In this document: positions 15,343 through 23,946 of the stretch, piece after piece | Layout: each line of letters begins with the position of its first letter | Numbering within the stretch: the stretch's first letter is position 1 | Source: Marinicellulosiphila megalodicopiae | Lineage (GTDB): Bacteria; Pseudomonadota; Gammaproteobacteria; Pseudomonadales; Natronospirillaceae | Length of the DNA: 64,000 bases | Direction: 5' to 3' | NCBI RefSeq assembly: GCF_045862395.1 | Contig: NZ_AP023087.1 | Coordinates: forward strand, 992,001-1,056,000 | The notes under the pieces: generated by a model | Seen by the model: the letters and a program-made list of their open reading frames with translations, nothing else | Told to the model about the DNA's origin: nothing | The model's database searches: none | Position numbers and translations under genes: made by a program

Positions 15343-16332
15343 ATGACTGAACGCTTATCTAAAAAAGATCAAATAAACATGAATAAATTACGCAAACGTT
15401 TGCGCCGTGAAACAGGTCGCGCGATTGTCGATTACAATATGATCGAAGAAGGCGACAAAGTCATGGTGTGCCTATCTGGCGGAAAAGATTCCTATACCAT
15501 GCTGGCTATTCTAAATGATTTACAGCGCTCAGCTCCAGTTAACTTTGAGTTGATTGCGGTAAATCTTGATCAAAAACAGCCAGGTTACCCTGAGCATATT
15601 TTGCCAGAATACTTAAAAAGCATAAACCAGCCGTATCATATTATTGAGCGTGATACTTACAGCGTTGTAAAGGACACTGTGCCCGAAGGTAAAACAACCT
15701 GTGGTATTTGTTCGCGATTACGCAGATCAACGCTGTATGCCATAGCAAATGAGATTGGTGCCACTAAAATTGCACTGGGTCATCATCGTGACGACATCAT
15801 CGAAACATTATTCTTAAATATGTTTAACGGCGGTAAACTCAAAGCAATGCCACCTAAGTTACGCTCTGACAGCGGAAGAAACGTTTTGATCCGTCCGTTG
15901 GCGTATTGTAAAGAAAAAGACATCGAACAATACTCAATTGCCAAAAAATTCCCGATCATTCCGTGTAACTTATGCGGCACACAAGAAGGTTTACAGCGTC
16001 AAAGTATCAAAGCCATGATCAAACAATGGGATAAAGATTATCCGGGCAGAAGTGATGTGATTTTCAAATCCATTCAAAACGTGTCACCCAGTCAATTGGC
16101 CGATGGCGAGTTGTTTGACTTTAAATCGTTGGCGGTGAATGCCATTGCCACAGCACCTGAGCAAAATCATGCGTTAAGTCCACTTGCGAATATTAAGCTT
16201 AATTCTTGGGTGCCAGAGCTTGAAGGCGAATCTGAGGAAGTTGAAGAGATTGTTGAGGATTGGTCGGCGAGTTCTGCAGATGAGGTTAATTCAGTTGTGG
16301 GCAAGTCTAAGGTTCAGGTTTTTGAACCTTAG
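15343..16332 (+). CDS. ttcA: tRNA 2-thiocytidine(32) synthetase TtcA
   Basis: 329 residues. ATP-dependent thiolation of C32 in tRNA through a 4Fe-4S centre. PP-loop SGGKDS near residue 46, first Cys pair CGIC near residue 120, and a further Cys pair in CNLCGTQEG near residue 210, plus GHHRDDIIETLFLNMF. The C-terminal ~45 residues are acidic and longer than in E. coli. It is divergent from lolB across 83 bases. No strong ribosome site is seen before the ATG at 15343, and an ATG at 15379 is a possible alternative. Confidence 0.93.
   Translation: MTERLSKKDQINMNKLRKRLRRETGRAIVDYNMIEEGDKVMVCLSGGKDSYTMLAILNDLQRSAPVNFELIAVNLDQKQPGYPEHILPEYLKSINQPYHIIERDTYSVVKDTVPEGKTTCGICSRLRRSTLYAIANEIGATKIALGHHRDDIIETLFLNMFNGGKLKAMPPKLRSDSGRNVLIRPLAYCKEKDIEQYSIAKKFPIIPCNLCGTQEGLQRQSIKAMIKQWDKDYPGRSDVIFKSIQNVSPSQLADGELFDFKSLAVNAIATAPEQNHALSPLANIKLNSWVPELEGESEEVEEIVEDWSASSADEVNSVVGKSKVQVFEP
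16309..16330 (+). terminator. hairpin overlapping the ttcA stop codon
   Basis: Perfect 8-base inverted repeat AAGGTTCA / TGAACCTT with a 6-base loop, ending inside the stop codon. Only a weak T-rich tract follows, so termination is uncertain. Confidence 0.4.
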
Positions 16333-16364
16333 ATGTTGGTTGTATTTTATTCGATATCACTAAG

Positions 16365-17372
16365 TTAAATTGAGCAGTTAGCGTCCCAGTTTTTTTGGAA
16401 ATTGGAGTGTTTATTTTCAATTAATAGGGTGTTTGAAAATCCATAATAGAAGTGTGTTTTAGTGTGGGATGATTGGTCTTCAATTGTTCCGCACATGGAT
16501 TTAAGTTCTTGTTGTCCGTATAAATTATAATTTGCTATTTTATGATTGGGTTTAATTTTTAATATTTTCTGTTCTATTTTACGTACTAAAATTTCTTCGC
16601 TACTGATTTGATTGGTGCAGTGCCTTTCCCATGATTCATTATTCGATGTATCGCCGCTCTCTATTTCGTCATGAATAATTAGCTCCTTTGTAAATGGGTC
16701 AGTCATGACTTTGATTCCTGAGTGGGTTGTGGCGCAAACTAATCGTTGGCCTGCAAATCCTGAATTATAAATTTGAGCTGTTTTGAATTCTATATTCTCA
16801 TCTTGTAATTCAACTTGTAGGCGTCGTTCTATTTTGAGTATATCTAATTGATATCTGTGTTTATATTCTCCCTTAATTGGTTTGCAGTCTTGAGTTTTAT
16901 TAATAATAAATCTTAAAATATCTTTGCGAATTAGGTTCTGTTTTTTGCTGGATGGATCTAGGTGGTCAATTCCTAATGATTCGTGTTGACTGAATTTTTT
17001 AGTTTCTAGTTCTGTGTGCGTCGCGCAATTTGGGTGGCTGTCGTTGCAAAATGTTAGTAATTCTGAATTTTGAATTATTTTATTCACACTTGAATAGTCT
17101 TTGCAATAATCGATATTTTTTTTAGTACAGGATTCATGTATTTCATAGATATAGTCTGAATTATTTTCTGGCTTGATATAAAGAGTGAGTTCTCTAAGAT
17201 TGCCGCTTGCTTTGATGGTTAGATTGTTTTCAATATCTGACCAGGTTGAGCTGATGTTGCAGTCATTAATTTCAATGGTAATTTCATTATCTTTAATTTG
17301 GTAATTGAAAAATTCAGCGTAACTAGTGACTGGAATTATAAGTAAAAATAGTAATGATAATCGAGTGGTCAT
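16365..17372 (-). CDS. secreted protein of unknown function
   Basis: 335 residues with a clear Sec signal peptide (MTTRLSLLFLLIIPVTSYAEFF, cleavage likely after SYA). The mature part contains at least ten Cys and many Asn/Glu/Lys, and I recognise no domain. Even spacing of Cys (DYCKD, TFCNDSH, NCATH, DCKPI, LVCATTH, MCGTIED, NCSI) suggests a disulfide-stabilised periplasmic or secreted protein. It lies upstream of no partner other than the broken lipoprotein gene behind its 5' end. No strong ribosome site is visible. Confidence 0.6.
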   Translation of the reverse strand: MTTRLSLLFLLIIPVTSYAEFFNYQIKDNEITIEINDCNISSTWSDIENNLTIKASGNLRELTLYIKPENNSDYIYEIHESCTKKNIDYCKDYSSVNKIIQNSELLTFCNDSHPNCATHTELETKKFSQHESLGIDHLDPSSKKQNLIRKDILRFIINKTQDCKPIKGEYKHRYQLDILKIERRLQVELQDENIEFKTAQIYNSGFAGQRLVCATTHSGIKVMTDPFTKELIIHDEIESGDTSNNESWERHCTNQISSEEILVRKIEQKILKIKPNHKIANYNLYGQQELKSMCGTIEDQSSHTKTHFYYGFSNTLLIENKHSNFQKNWDANCSI

Positions 17373-17438
17373 AATAAAATGCTTATTCTTTTAGGGCTTG
17401 TATTTAGAGTGTGTATTTAGATTTTGAATTTATTTAAA

Positions 17439-17871
17439 TCATTGGCAAAAAATATCATCAATCACAACTGAGTTGTATTCAATAATGGTCGTGTTTTCAA
17501 TATCTCCTGACACGGAGTAAATTCCTGCGTCATCTTGCTCTAAGGTTAAATTAAGTGTTTTAGTATCACCTAGCGTTAAGTTCACAATAAAAGCGCATTG
17601 CGAGTCTTCAATTGCAGGTGTTTGCGACAGTAAAAATAAATTATCTTCGTTTGCAGAGGCTAGGCGTTTTGTGGTTTTTCCATATAGAGCATTGGCTTAC
17701 GACCCCATTCCCCGAGCAGTCACTAAATATATTGGCGTGTTGTAGAGATGTTTGTCCAGTTTTTAATTGGTTGGTTAAAATGACTGTATCGATAGGGTTG
17801 TATTCGGAAGCGTAAGTTGTGGATGCGCAGGCGCTTAAAAATATATAAATTGTGGGTAAAGGGGTTTTCAT
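17439..17871 (-). pseudogene. small lipoprotein gene interrupted by a frameshift
   Basis: The first part reads from ATG 17871 as a lipoprotein signal (lipobox FLSAC) and about 65 residues containing SDCSGNG, then stops at 17641 after a run of unlikely residues. A second frame, offset by one base, is open from just after 17698 to a stop at 17439. It encodes a plausible continuation (YGKTTKRLASANEDNLFLL, then DSQCAFIVNL and DDIFCQ) with no usable start of its own. Joining them near 17680-17695 gives one protein of about 143 residues. The ends of the two frames make biological sense only together. It may be a real decayed gene, a programmed shift or a sequencing error. Function unknown. Confidence 0.6.
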
Positions 17872-17932
17872 TAGGGGTCATTGTTATTAAGGGTTGGAGA
17901 TGAAAAATGATGAAGAAGCTTAAATTCAGATC

Positions 17933-17960
17933 AAAAAAAAGACCGCTAAAAAGCGGTCTT
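17933..17960 (-). terminator. terminator after tuf
   Basis: On the minus strand: stem AAGACCGCT / AGCGGTCTT, 4-base loop, then a run of eight T. It ends the tRNA-tuf operon 29 bases beyond the stop. Confidence 0.93.
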
Positions 17961-17988
17961 AATATTAGTGTTTAACTAAGTCATCGAA

Positions 17989-19212
17989 TTACGCGATGAT
18001 TTTAGCAACAACACCAGCGCCAACAGTACGGCCACCTTCACGGATAGCGAAACGTAAGTTGTCTTCCATCGCGATTGGTTGAATTAATTCAACATCCATC
18101 TTGATGTTATCACCAGGCATTACCATTTCAACGCCTTCAGGTAATGTACAAGCACCTGTTACGTCAGTTGTACGGAAGTAGAACTGTGGACGGTAACCTT
18201 TGAAGAAAGGAGTATGACGACCACCTTCGTCTTTCGACAAGATGTATACTTCTGCTTCGAAAGTTGTATGCGGAGTAACAGTACCAGGATGAACTAGACA
18301 CTGACCACGTTCGATATCTTCACGTTTAGTACCACGTAATAAAACACCAACGTTCTCGCCTGCACGACCTTCGTCAAGCAATTTACGGAACATTTCAACA
18401 CCAGTACAAGTAGACTTAGTAGTTTCTTTGATACCAACGATATCAACTTCTTCACCCACTTTAACGATACCACGTTCAACACGACCAGTTACAACCGTAC
18501 CACGACCAGAGATTGAGAAAACATCTTCAATTGGTAATAGGAAAGGTTGGTCAATGGCACGAACAGGTTCTGGAATGTAAGAATCCAAAGTTTCAACTAA
18601 TGTTTTAACAGCAGTTGTACCCATTTCGTTATCGTCACGGCCTTCAAGAGCCATTAAAGCAGAACCAGCGATGATTGGTGTGTCGTCACCAGGGAATTCG
18701 TACATGTCTAATAATTCACGTAATTCCATTTCAACTAATTCTAACATTTCATTGTATTCTTCAGAACCTGCTCCACCGCAATCTTCTGCAAGTAAATCCG
18801 CTTTGTTTAAGAATACTACGATGTATGGAACACCAACTTGACGTGATAAAAGGATGTGTTCACGAGTCTGTGGCATAGGGCCATCAGTTGCGCCACATAC
18901 TAAGATAGCGCCATCCATTTGAGCAGCACCAGTGATCATGTTTTTAACGTAATCGGCGTGACCTGGGCAATCTACGTGTGCGTAGTGACGAATAGGTGAA
19001 TCGTATTCAACGTGAGAAGTTGAAATAGTGATACCACGCTCACGTTCTTCAGGTGCGTTATCGATACCGTCGAATGCAACGGCAGCGCCGCCCCATACTT
19101 CAGAACATACACGAGTTAATGCAGCAGTTAATGTAGTTTTACCGTGATCGACGTGACCAATAGTACCAACGTTAACGTGCGGTTTGTTTCTTTCAAAATT
19201 AGCTTTAGCCAT
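17989..19212 (-). CDS. tuf: elongation factor Tu
   Basis: 407 residues. GTPase that brings aminoacyl-tRNA to the ribosome. G1 GHVDHGKT, G3 DCPGHADY, G4 NKADL, followed by the beta-barrel domains 2 and 3 (VVTGRVERG, FYFRTTDVTG). It carries the short insertion around ALMALEGRDDNEMG seen in some Gammaproteobacteria, which explains the length above the 394 of E. coli. It is the last gene of a tRNA-Tyr/Gly/Thr-tuf operon, corresponding to the tufB arrangement. Codon use is more biased than in its neighbours, as expected for high expression. Confidence 0.98.
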   Translation of the reverse strand: MAKANFERNKPHVNVGTIGHVDHGKTTLTAALTRVCSEVWGGAAVAFDGIDNAPEERERGITISTSHVEYDSPIRHYAHVDCPGHADYVKNMITGAAQMDGAILVCGATDGPMPQTREHILLSRQVGVPYIVVFLNKADLLAEDCGGAGSEEYNEMLELVEMELRELLDMYEFPGDDTPIIAGSALMALEGRDDNEMGTTAVKTLVETLDSYIPEPVRAIDQPFLLPIEDVFSISGRGTVVTGRVERGIVKVGEEVDIVGIKETTKSTCTGVEMFRKLLDEGRAGENVGVLLRGTKREDIERGQCLVHPGTVTPHTTFEAEVYILSKDEGGRHTPFFKGYRPQFYFRTTDVTGACTLPEGVEMVMPGDNIKMDVELIQPIAMEDNLRFAIREGGRTVGAGVVAKIIA

Positions 19213-19276
19213 GGGAGCTCGCCTTAAAAATTAAAAATAATAAATTAAAAAACGCAGGCTAACCCTGCATGATGTT

Positions 19277-19351
19277 TGGTGCTCACGATGCGATTTGAAC
19301 GCATGACCTCTTCATTACCAATGAAGTGCTCTACCACTGAGCTACGCGAGC
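19277..19351 (-). tRNA. tRNA-Thr (anticodon GGT)
   Basis: 75 bases with encoded CCA. Acceptor GCTCGCG / CGTGAGC, anticodon loop TTGGTAA, T arm ATGCGTTCAAATCGCAT. It precedes tuf, as thrT precedes tufB in E. coli. Confidence 0.97.
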
Positions 19352-19364
19352 GATTGTTCGATTA

Positions 19365-19438
19365 TGGAGCGGGTAGCGAGAATCGAACTCGCCTATTCAG
19401 CTTGGAAGGCTGACGTTCTACCAATGAACTATACCCGC
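19365..19438 (-). tRNA. tRNA-Gly (anticodon TCC)
   Basis: 74 bases with encoded CCA. Acceptor GCGGGTA / TACCCGC, anticodon loop CTTCCAA, T arm GCGAGTTCGATTCTCGC. Second tRNA of the operon. Confidence 0.97.
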
Positions 19439-19454
19439 GGAAATCTTCAAAAAA

Positions 19455-19538
19455 TGGTGGAGGGGGGTGGATTTGAACCACCGAAGCTTGCGCGTCAGAT
19501 TTACAGTCTGATCCCTTTGGCCACTCGGGAACCCCTCC
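19455..19538 (-). tRNA. tRNA-Tyr (anticodon GTA)
   Basis: 84 bases with a long variable arm and encoded CCA. Acceptor GGAGGGG / CCCCTCC, anticodon loop CTGTAAA. First tRNA of the operon. Confidence 0.97.
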
Positions 19539-19678
19539 AAATTTGGATGCGAATCTTGCCAACTTTAATTATTGTAGTCAACCTTTTTTACAATAATTTT
19601 TTTACTACTAGCAGATTCTTTTGGAATCAACGGTATGTGTCGTTTTACTGACTGGCCATTGCCCGTTGAGTGAGGCGC

Positions 19679-19706
19679 ATTATACGTAGTTTTCCTTTTG
19701 AATCAA
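19679..19706 (-). promoter_or_regulatory. sigma-70 promoter of the tRNA-tuf operon
   Basis: On the minus strand: -35 TTGATT (19706-19701), 16-base spacer, perfect -10 TATAAT (19684-19679), then a GC-rich discriminator GCGCC typical of stringently controlled stable-RNA promoters. It lies about 140 bases before tRNA-Tyr. Confidence 0.8.
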
Positions 19707-19710
19707 TACC

Positions 19711-20397
19711 TTAGCAATCTTTTTTTGATTTTTTTATTGTGCTGCTACTTTTTAAAAGCTCATTCCACACATTATTATCGAGTTTGGTACTGCTATGTGA
19801 GGGTAAATCAAAGAAATAAAGTGTTTTAAATATTTTGCGTTCTTCTAATCTTGAGTCGAACCCTTTTTTGTTTATTCGTTCAACTTCGCCTTTAGCATTG
19901 CTTAAACCACTATATAAACCCAATGAAATAGCGCCAGTGTAGGGTTCATTTGCACGAATATAATAATCAATGGATTCTTTCTTTAAGTTGCTGACTTCCA
20001 GTTTGGTTCGATTAGTTGAAGAAAAAGGGCCAATTAAAATCCAATATTCTGTTTTAATTAATGACTCCAGTTCGCGTACGCTATGGGTTATTTGATTTTT
20101 ATTTAAAATTGATTGGATGCTTGTTACTGTTTCTGGTTCGATAATTTGGCTGATTTCAATACAAAAAGTAGCAGGTTTGACTGGTTGTGCTTGAATCGCG
20201 GGTTTTGCAGCTTCAATAGGCTTAATCGAAGCGGTGGTTGGTTTTTGTTGGGTTGTCGATTGGGGGGAGTACGCTAAGTTTGAAAGCGTTGCTTGAGTGC
20301 TTTTCACTGTTTTGTTTTTAGCATCCGTTTTGGTGCTGAAATAAAAAGCGGCAAATACGATGTTTGCAGCAATGAGTATATAAGCAATAAGTTTCAT
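19711..20397 (-). CDS. SPOR-domain-like membrane-anchored protein
   Basis: 228 residues. One N-terminal membrane segment (residues about 4-20), then a Lys/Thr/Gln/Pro-rich linker, and a C-terminal region (about 80-215) resembling a SPOR domain (TEYWILIGPFSS, KESIDYYI, SLGLYSG). SPOR domains bind denuded peptidoglycan. Its start overlaps the coaX stop by four bases (ATGA), and the birA-coaX-SPOR order is conserved in related bacteria, though no functional link is known. Confidence 0.7.
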   Translation of the reverse strand: MKLIAYILIAANIVFAAFYFSTKTDAKNKTVKSTQATLSNLAYSPQSTTQQKPTTASIKPIEAAKPAIQAQPVKPATFCIEISQIIEPETVTSIQSILNKNQITHSVRELESLIKTEYWILIGPFSSTNRTKLEVSNLKKESIDYYIRANEPYTGAISLGLYSGLSNAKGEVERINKKGFDSRLEERKIFKTLYFFDLPSHSSTKLDNNVWNELLKSSSTIKKSKKDC

Positions 20398-21116
20398 AAT
20401 AACCTTGTGGATAATTTGGTTAGGGTTTGCATGATTAAATCTGGAATAATATGTATGGATGTATCCATATTGGCAAATTGATTAGCGTTGCCGCCACATA
20501 TTATTAAATTGTCTACTTTATATTCTTTTACAATGGCCAATACAAGTCCTTGGTTCATAAATGCGAGGCCTGTTTGCATGCAATTGTATGAGTCTTTGCC
20601 AATTTTAATGGCTCGATCGACATTTAATTTGGGTAATTGTTGTGCAGTAAAAAGCGAATTAAGCATTAATTGATTGCCTGCTATGATCATTCCGCCTTTG
20701 TGTGTTTGATTATTTATCAGTTCGACTGTTGTCGCGGTGCCTGCATTAATTACTGCAAGATTTGGAGATTCAAATAATAATCGAGCGCCAAGAGAGGCCA
20801 GTAATCGATCGATGCCTAATTGGTTTGGATCTATATATTCAGTATTAAAACCAAAATGTTGTTTTATAAGTTGGTGATTAATTTCTATGACTTTTTCAAA
20901 CTGTGTTAGTAATAATGTTAAAGAATGGTGGGATGCCACTTTGGTTAAAATTGCCCGACACTTATTAAATATGTTTTTATTTGATTCAATAAATTCACTT
21001 GTTAGCAGTGGCCAATATAAAACAATCGAACGTACCGTGCGCTCCCCATGTAATTCTCGAAGTTTAATGCGCGTGTTACCGGCATCAATGATCCAAACAG
21101 ATGATTGATCATTCAC
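20394..21116 (-). CDS. coaX: type III pantothenate kinase
   Basis: 240 residues, ASKHA fold. First step of coenzyme A synthesis by the CoaX class. N-terminal phosphate loop DAGNTRIKL near residue 11, GIDRLLASLGA near residue 97, NAGTATTVELI with the catalytic Asp counterpart region, and GGMIIAG. It overlaps birA by 8 bases and the SPOR gene by 4, so the three form one operon. Confidence 0.93.
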   Translation of the reverse strand: MNDQSSVWIIDAGNTRIKLRELHGERTVRSIVLYWPLLTSEFIESNKNIFNKCRAILTKVASHHSLTLLLTQFEKVIEINHQLIKQHFGFNTEYIDPNQLGIDRLLASLGARLLFESPNLAVINAGTATTVELINNQTHKGGMIIAGNQLMLNSLFTAQQLPKLNVDRAIKIGKDSYNCMQTGLAFMNQGLVLAIVKEYKVDNLIICGGNANQFANMDTSIHIIPDLIMQTLTKLSTRLL

Positions 21117-22077
21117 CGGTTGTATCCTTTAAACGAATAGATACTTCGCCGCCAGTTAATTCTCGTGGACTGGATTCGCCTTGTATTTGAACTAATAAGT
21201 TTCCAGCAGCATTTATACCCGATGCAACCCCATAGTAGCTTGGTTTTTGATCATTACCTGCCAATACATTTACAGTCATTGATTTTAATGCATCAAATTC
21301 ATGCCAATTTGAAAAGTCAGCGTGAGGGTTAAGTAAACATTGTCCGCAAGCGTCTAATAATTCAGCAGCAATGATATTTCGATCTATTTCCTTGCCTAAA
21401 AGTTGATAAAAAGAAGTCCAAGGTTGGTCGACTTCATCCAATGCATTTGAAACATTCACATTCAAACCCAGTCCAAAAACAATTTTAAAACTGCCATCAG
21501 AGAGAACTTTAATGTCTACTAAAATCCCCCCGATTTTATGTTTGTTTACCCATAAATCATTTGGCCATTTTACTTGAATATTAGGGATGTAGTTTTGCAA
21601 AACTTCAGCAACCTTTAAGCCGGTTTGAATGCTTAAACTACTATGATCAGTGGATAATTCTTTGCAAACAGTGCTCATAGACATATAAATATTTTTTGCA
21701 ATTGGGCTTACCCACGTTTTGCCGCGCCGACCTCGGCCTGAGCTTTGATGTTCTGTTAGTAATGCATTTAATTGACCAGTTTGTTTTTGTTGCAAAAGCA
21801 CGCTGTTGGTTGAACTTTCAGAAAGACTGACATTTAAAGTGTCTAATTTTACCTGCTTCATTTGTTTTAGAATTTTTGACGAATTTAACCAAATAATATT
21901 TTGCGCTAACTTATACCCGCGACCATTAACAGCTATTACATCAATGCCTAATTTTCGTAACTTATCCACAGACTTCCATACCATGGCTTTGGTGACTTGG
22001 CATTCTAAACCGATCACCTCTCCACTTTTAAATGTTATGTGGGAAAGTTGTTTTAAAACGCGGTAATGAGAATGCAT
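21109..22077 (-). CDS. birA: bifunctional biotin ligase / biotin operon repressor
   Basis: 322 residues. The N-terminal winged-helix region (about 1-60) is followed by the ligase catalytic domain with SSGRGRRGKTWVSP (biotinyl-AMP loop), VKWPNDLWVNKHKIGGIL, and a C-terminal SH3-like domain. It attaches biotin to acetyl-CoA carboxylase BCCP and, given the HTH, probably represses biotin genes (none are in this window). First gene of the birA-coaX-SPOR operon. No clear ribosome site is seen before the ATG. Confidence 0.94.
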   Translation of the reverse strand: MHSHYRVLKQLSHITFKSGEVIGLECQVTKAMVWKSVDKLRKLGIDVIAVNGRGYKLAQNIIWLNSSKILKQMKQVKLDTLNVSLSESSTNSVLLQQKQTGQLNALLTEHQSSGRGRRGKTWVSPIAKNIYMSMSTVCKELSTDHSSLSIQTGLKVAEVLQNYIPNIQVKWPNDLWVNKHKIGGILVDIKVLSDGSFKIVFGLGLNVNVSNALDEVDQPWTSFYQLLGKEIDRNIIAAELLDACGQCLLNPHADFSNWHEFDALKSMTVNVLAGNDQKPSYYGVASGINAAGNLLVQIQGESSPRELTGGEVSIRLKDTTGE

Positions 22078-22200
22078 AAAATCGACACAGAAAAAAGAAT
22101 GAATTTAAGCATAATCTGAGTTTGAAGTCAGTAATTGCAATACCTTTTAAACTTAATAGTGAGATGAAATGCGTTTAAAATTACGAGAAAAGAAATCTTA

Positions 22201-22229
22201 GGCAACTAAAATGTGACATTTGAGTTGCC
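22201..22229 (-). terminator. hairpin after the sterol-desaturase-family gene
   Basis: Near-perfect long inverted repeat GGCAACTAAAATGT / ATTTGAGTTGCC located 9 bases beyond the stop of the minus-strand gene. A weak T-rich tract follows on that strand. Confidence 0.5.
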
Positions 22230-22237
22230 ATTTAGGG

Positions 22238-23032
22238 TTAAAGTTTGGAAGTGATATTAGAAGCAGCTGTTTGTATTGTGTATTGATTAGTAGCTTCATA
22301 AAAACGTGCTTCATAGTAAGGGGCTTCTGTTTTACAAATTTTATCCCACCAATTAAAGTGCAACCCAAAATTATATTTAAACCGATCATGGTGTATGTCG
22401 TGATGCGTTACGGGTGTAATAAATTTTAATGGACTGTTAAGCCACCAATTTGGGTACAGTTCAAAACCACTGTGGCCTACTGCATTTCTAACCATTAAAA
22501 TATTCAAATACACAATTAATGCTTCTACATGCATCGGAACAAATTGCAAAGCGATAGTAAAAAACAATGCCTGAATAAACGCTTCAGGTAACGAAAATGA
22601 ATAAGAGGTAAAAGGTGTAGGTGTGCGTGATTTATGATGCACCGTGTGGGTGTATTTATAGATTTTTTTATGATGAATAGCTCTATGTGTCCAGTAAAAA
22701 TAGGTATCGTGAGTGATCGCTAAAGCTATGACTTGTAAGATAAAAGCGTAAACAGAAATTGATTGTTCGCTTGCAATCACCGATGCTGGCGTACCATATA
22801 CAAAAATAAAGGCAGTTCCTAATACAGAGAACACAATAGTTGAGTTAAATGAGTGTAATATTTCAAATTTACGTTGGTGTTTTGTCGGGTAATTTTTTTG
22901 GATTTTACGTTTGATTAATTGTTTGGATAATAGAATCAATAAAAAGCTGATGCTTAAAGTCCCCCAAATATAGCGTATTAAATCCAGAGTAATAATTTCA
23001 ATGAAAGTATCAATAATATTTTGAATCGACAT
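22238..23032 (-). CDS. sterol desaturase / fatty acid hydroxylase family membrane protein
   Basis: About 264 residues with four or so membrane segments and the eight-histidine di-iron signature of the family: HDTYFYWTHRAIHH, HTVHHKS and HHDIHHDRF. Members hydroxylate or desaturate lipids. The substrate here is unknown. The ATG at 23032 has an AGGAC ribosome site. The in-frame ATG at 23080 would add 16 residues and has no such site. It is transcribed alone, divergent from efpL. Confidence 0.8.
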   Translation of the reverse strand: MSIQNIIDTFIEIITLDLIRYIWGTLSISFLLILLSKQLIKRKIQKNYPTKHQRKFEILHSFNSTIVFSVLGTAFIFVYGTPASVIASEQSISVYAFILQVIALAITHDTYFYWTHRAIHHKKIYKYTHTVHHKSRTPTPFTSYSFSLPEAFIQALFFTIALQFVPMHVEALIVYLNILMVRNAVGHSGFELYPNWWLNSPLKFITPVTHHDIHHDRFKYNFGLHFNWWDKICKTEAPYYEARFYEATNQYTIQTAASNITSKL

Positions 23033-23214
23033 AAAAAGTCCTAATGAGTCTGTAACACTTGGAGTTAGATAATATATCATTTAATTAGCGCCACCAAGAT
23101 CAAAGAGCAAGGATGCATGAACAAAGTACACACTCAAATGATCATTTGAATACAAAATCACAAAATGGAAGCGTTATTATCATTGTGTTGCTTTCCAAAC
23201 ACGAAGCTCAAGCA

Positions 23215-23220
23215 TATAAT
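23215..23220 (+). promoter_or_regulatory. -10 element of the efpL promoter
   Basis: Perfect TATAAT 31 bases before the efpL start. A weak -35 (TTTCCA) lies 17 bases upstream. The short leader contains an AAGGGGA ribosome site. Confidence 0.45.
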
Positions 23221-23250
23221 GCGCTGCATTAATTTAAGGGGAAGCTAAAA

Positions 23251-23820
23251 ATGCCTAAAGCAAGTGAAATCAAAAAAAATATGGCCGTTGAGATGAACGG
23301 TGAAGCTTATATTGTAAGAGATATTGAGCGCAGCGTACCTCAAGGTCGTGCAGGTGGTAGTTTGTATCGTATGCGTATGTATTCAGTTGCAACCAATCAG
23401 AAAATCGATGATACATTTAAAGATTCTGACATGATTGCATTGGCGGATTTAGAGAGACGTGAAGTGACGTTCTCTTATATCGATGGCGAAGAATATGTAT
23501 TTATGGACAGTCAAGATTACACGGCTTATAACTTACACAAAGATGCATTGGGCGATCAATTGCTTTTCGTTTCAGAAGATACAAAAGGGCTTCAAGTGAT
23601 GATAGTAAATGACGCTCCCGTTGCATTGGATTTACCTTCAACCGTTGAGTTGGTAATTACAGAAACTGACCCGTCATTAAAAGGTGGCTCGGCTACTGCT
23701 AGAACAAAACCTGCAATTTTAACGACAGGTTTGACTGTTCAAGTACCTGAACATATTTCTATTGGTGATAAAATTAAAATCAACGTTGAAGATCGTAAAT
23801 TCACAGGTCGTTGTAACTAA
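23251..23820 (+). CDS. efpL: elongation factor P-like protein EfpL (YeiP)
   Basis: 189 residues, three-domain EF-P fold. The C-terminal KGGSATARTKPAILTTGLTVQVPE and N-terminal MPKASEIKKNM match the YeiP branch rather than EF-P itself. The tip loop carries Arg at position 33 (QGRAG) in place of the modified Lys/Arg of canonical EF-P, as in E. coli EfpL. It relieves ribosome stalling at certain peptide motifs. It is monocistronic. Confidence 0.92.
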   Translation: MPKASEIKKNMAVEMNGEAYIVRDIERSVPQGRAGGSLYRMRMYSVATNQKIDDTFKDSDMIALADLERREVTFSYIDGEEYVFMDSQDYTAYNLHKDALGDQLLFVSEDTKGLQVMIVNDAPVALDLPSTVELVITETDPSLKGGSATARTKPAILTTGLTVQVPEHISIGDKIKINVEDRKFTGRCN

Positions 23821-23831
23821 GATTTTTTAAA

Positions 23832-23860
23832 TTTAATTCCGGCGTTCTGTCGGAATTAAA
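23832..23860 (+). terminator. hairpin after efpL
   Basis: Ten-base inverted repeat TTTAATTCCG / CGGAATTAAA, 11 bases beyond the stop. It lacks a proper T-run, so termination strength is uncertain. Confidence 0.45.
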
Positions 23861-23946
23861 TATTACAGTCAGCCTACAAAATTTCTGCACCGCAACACCG
23901 CAACAAATAAACCTCTCTTAAATATTCCCATCAATTAGAACCTTCC

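Noticed and set aside
19364..19651. Plus-strand 95-residue frame over tRNA-Gly and tRNA-Tyr
   Set aside because: It reads through two tRNA genes in antisense; this is a common false ORF.
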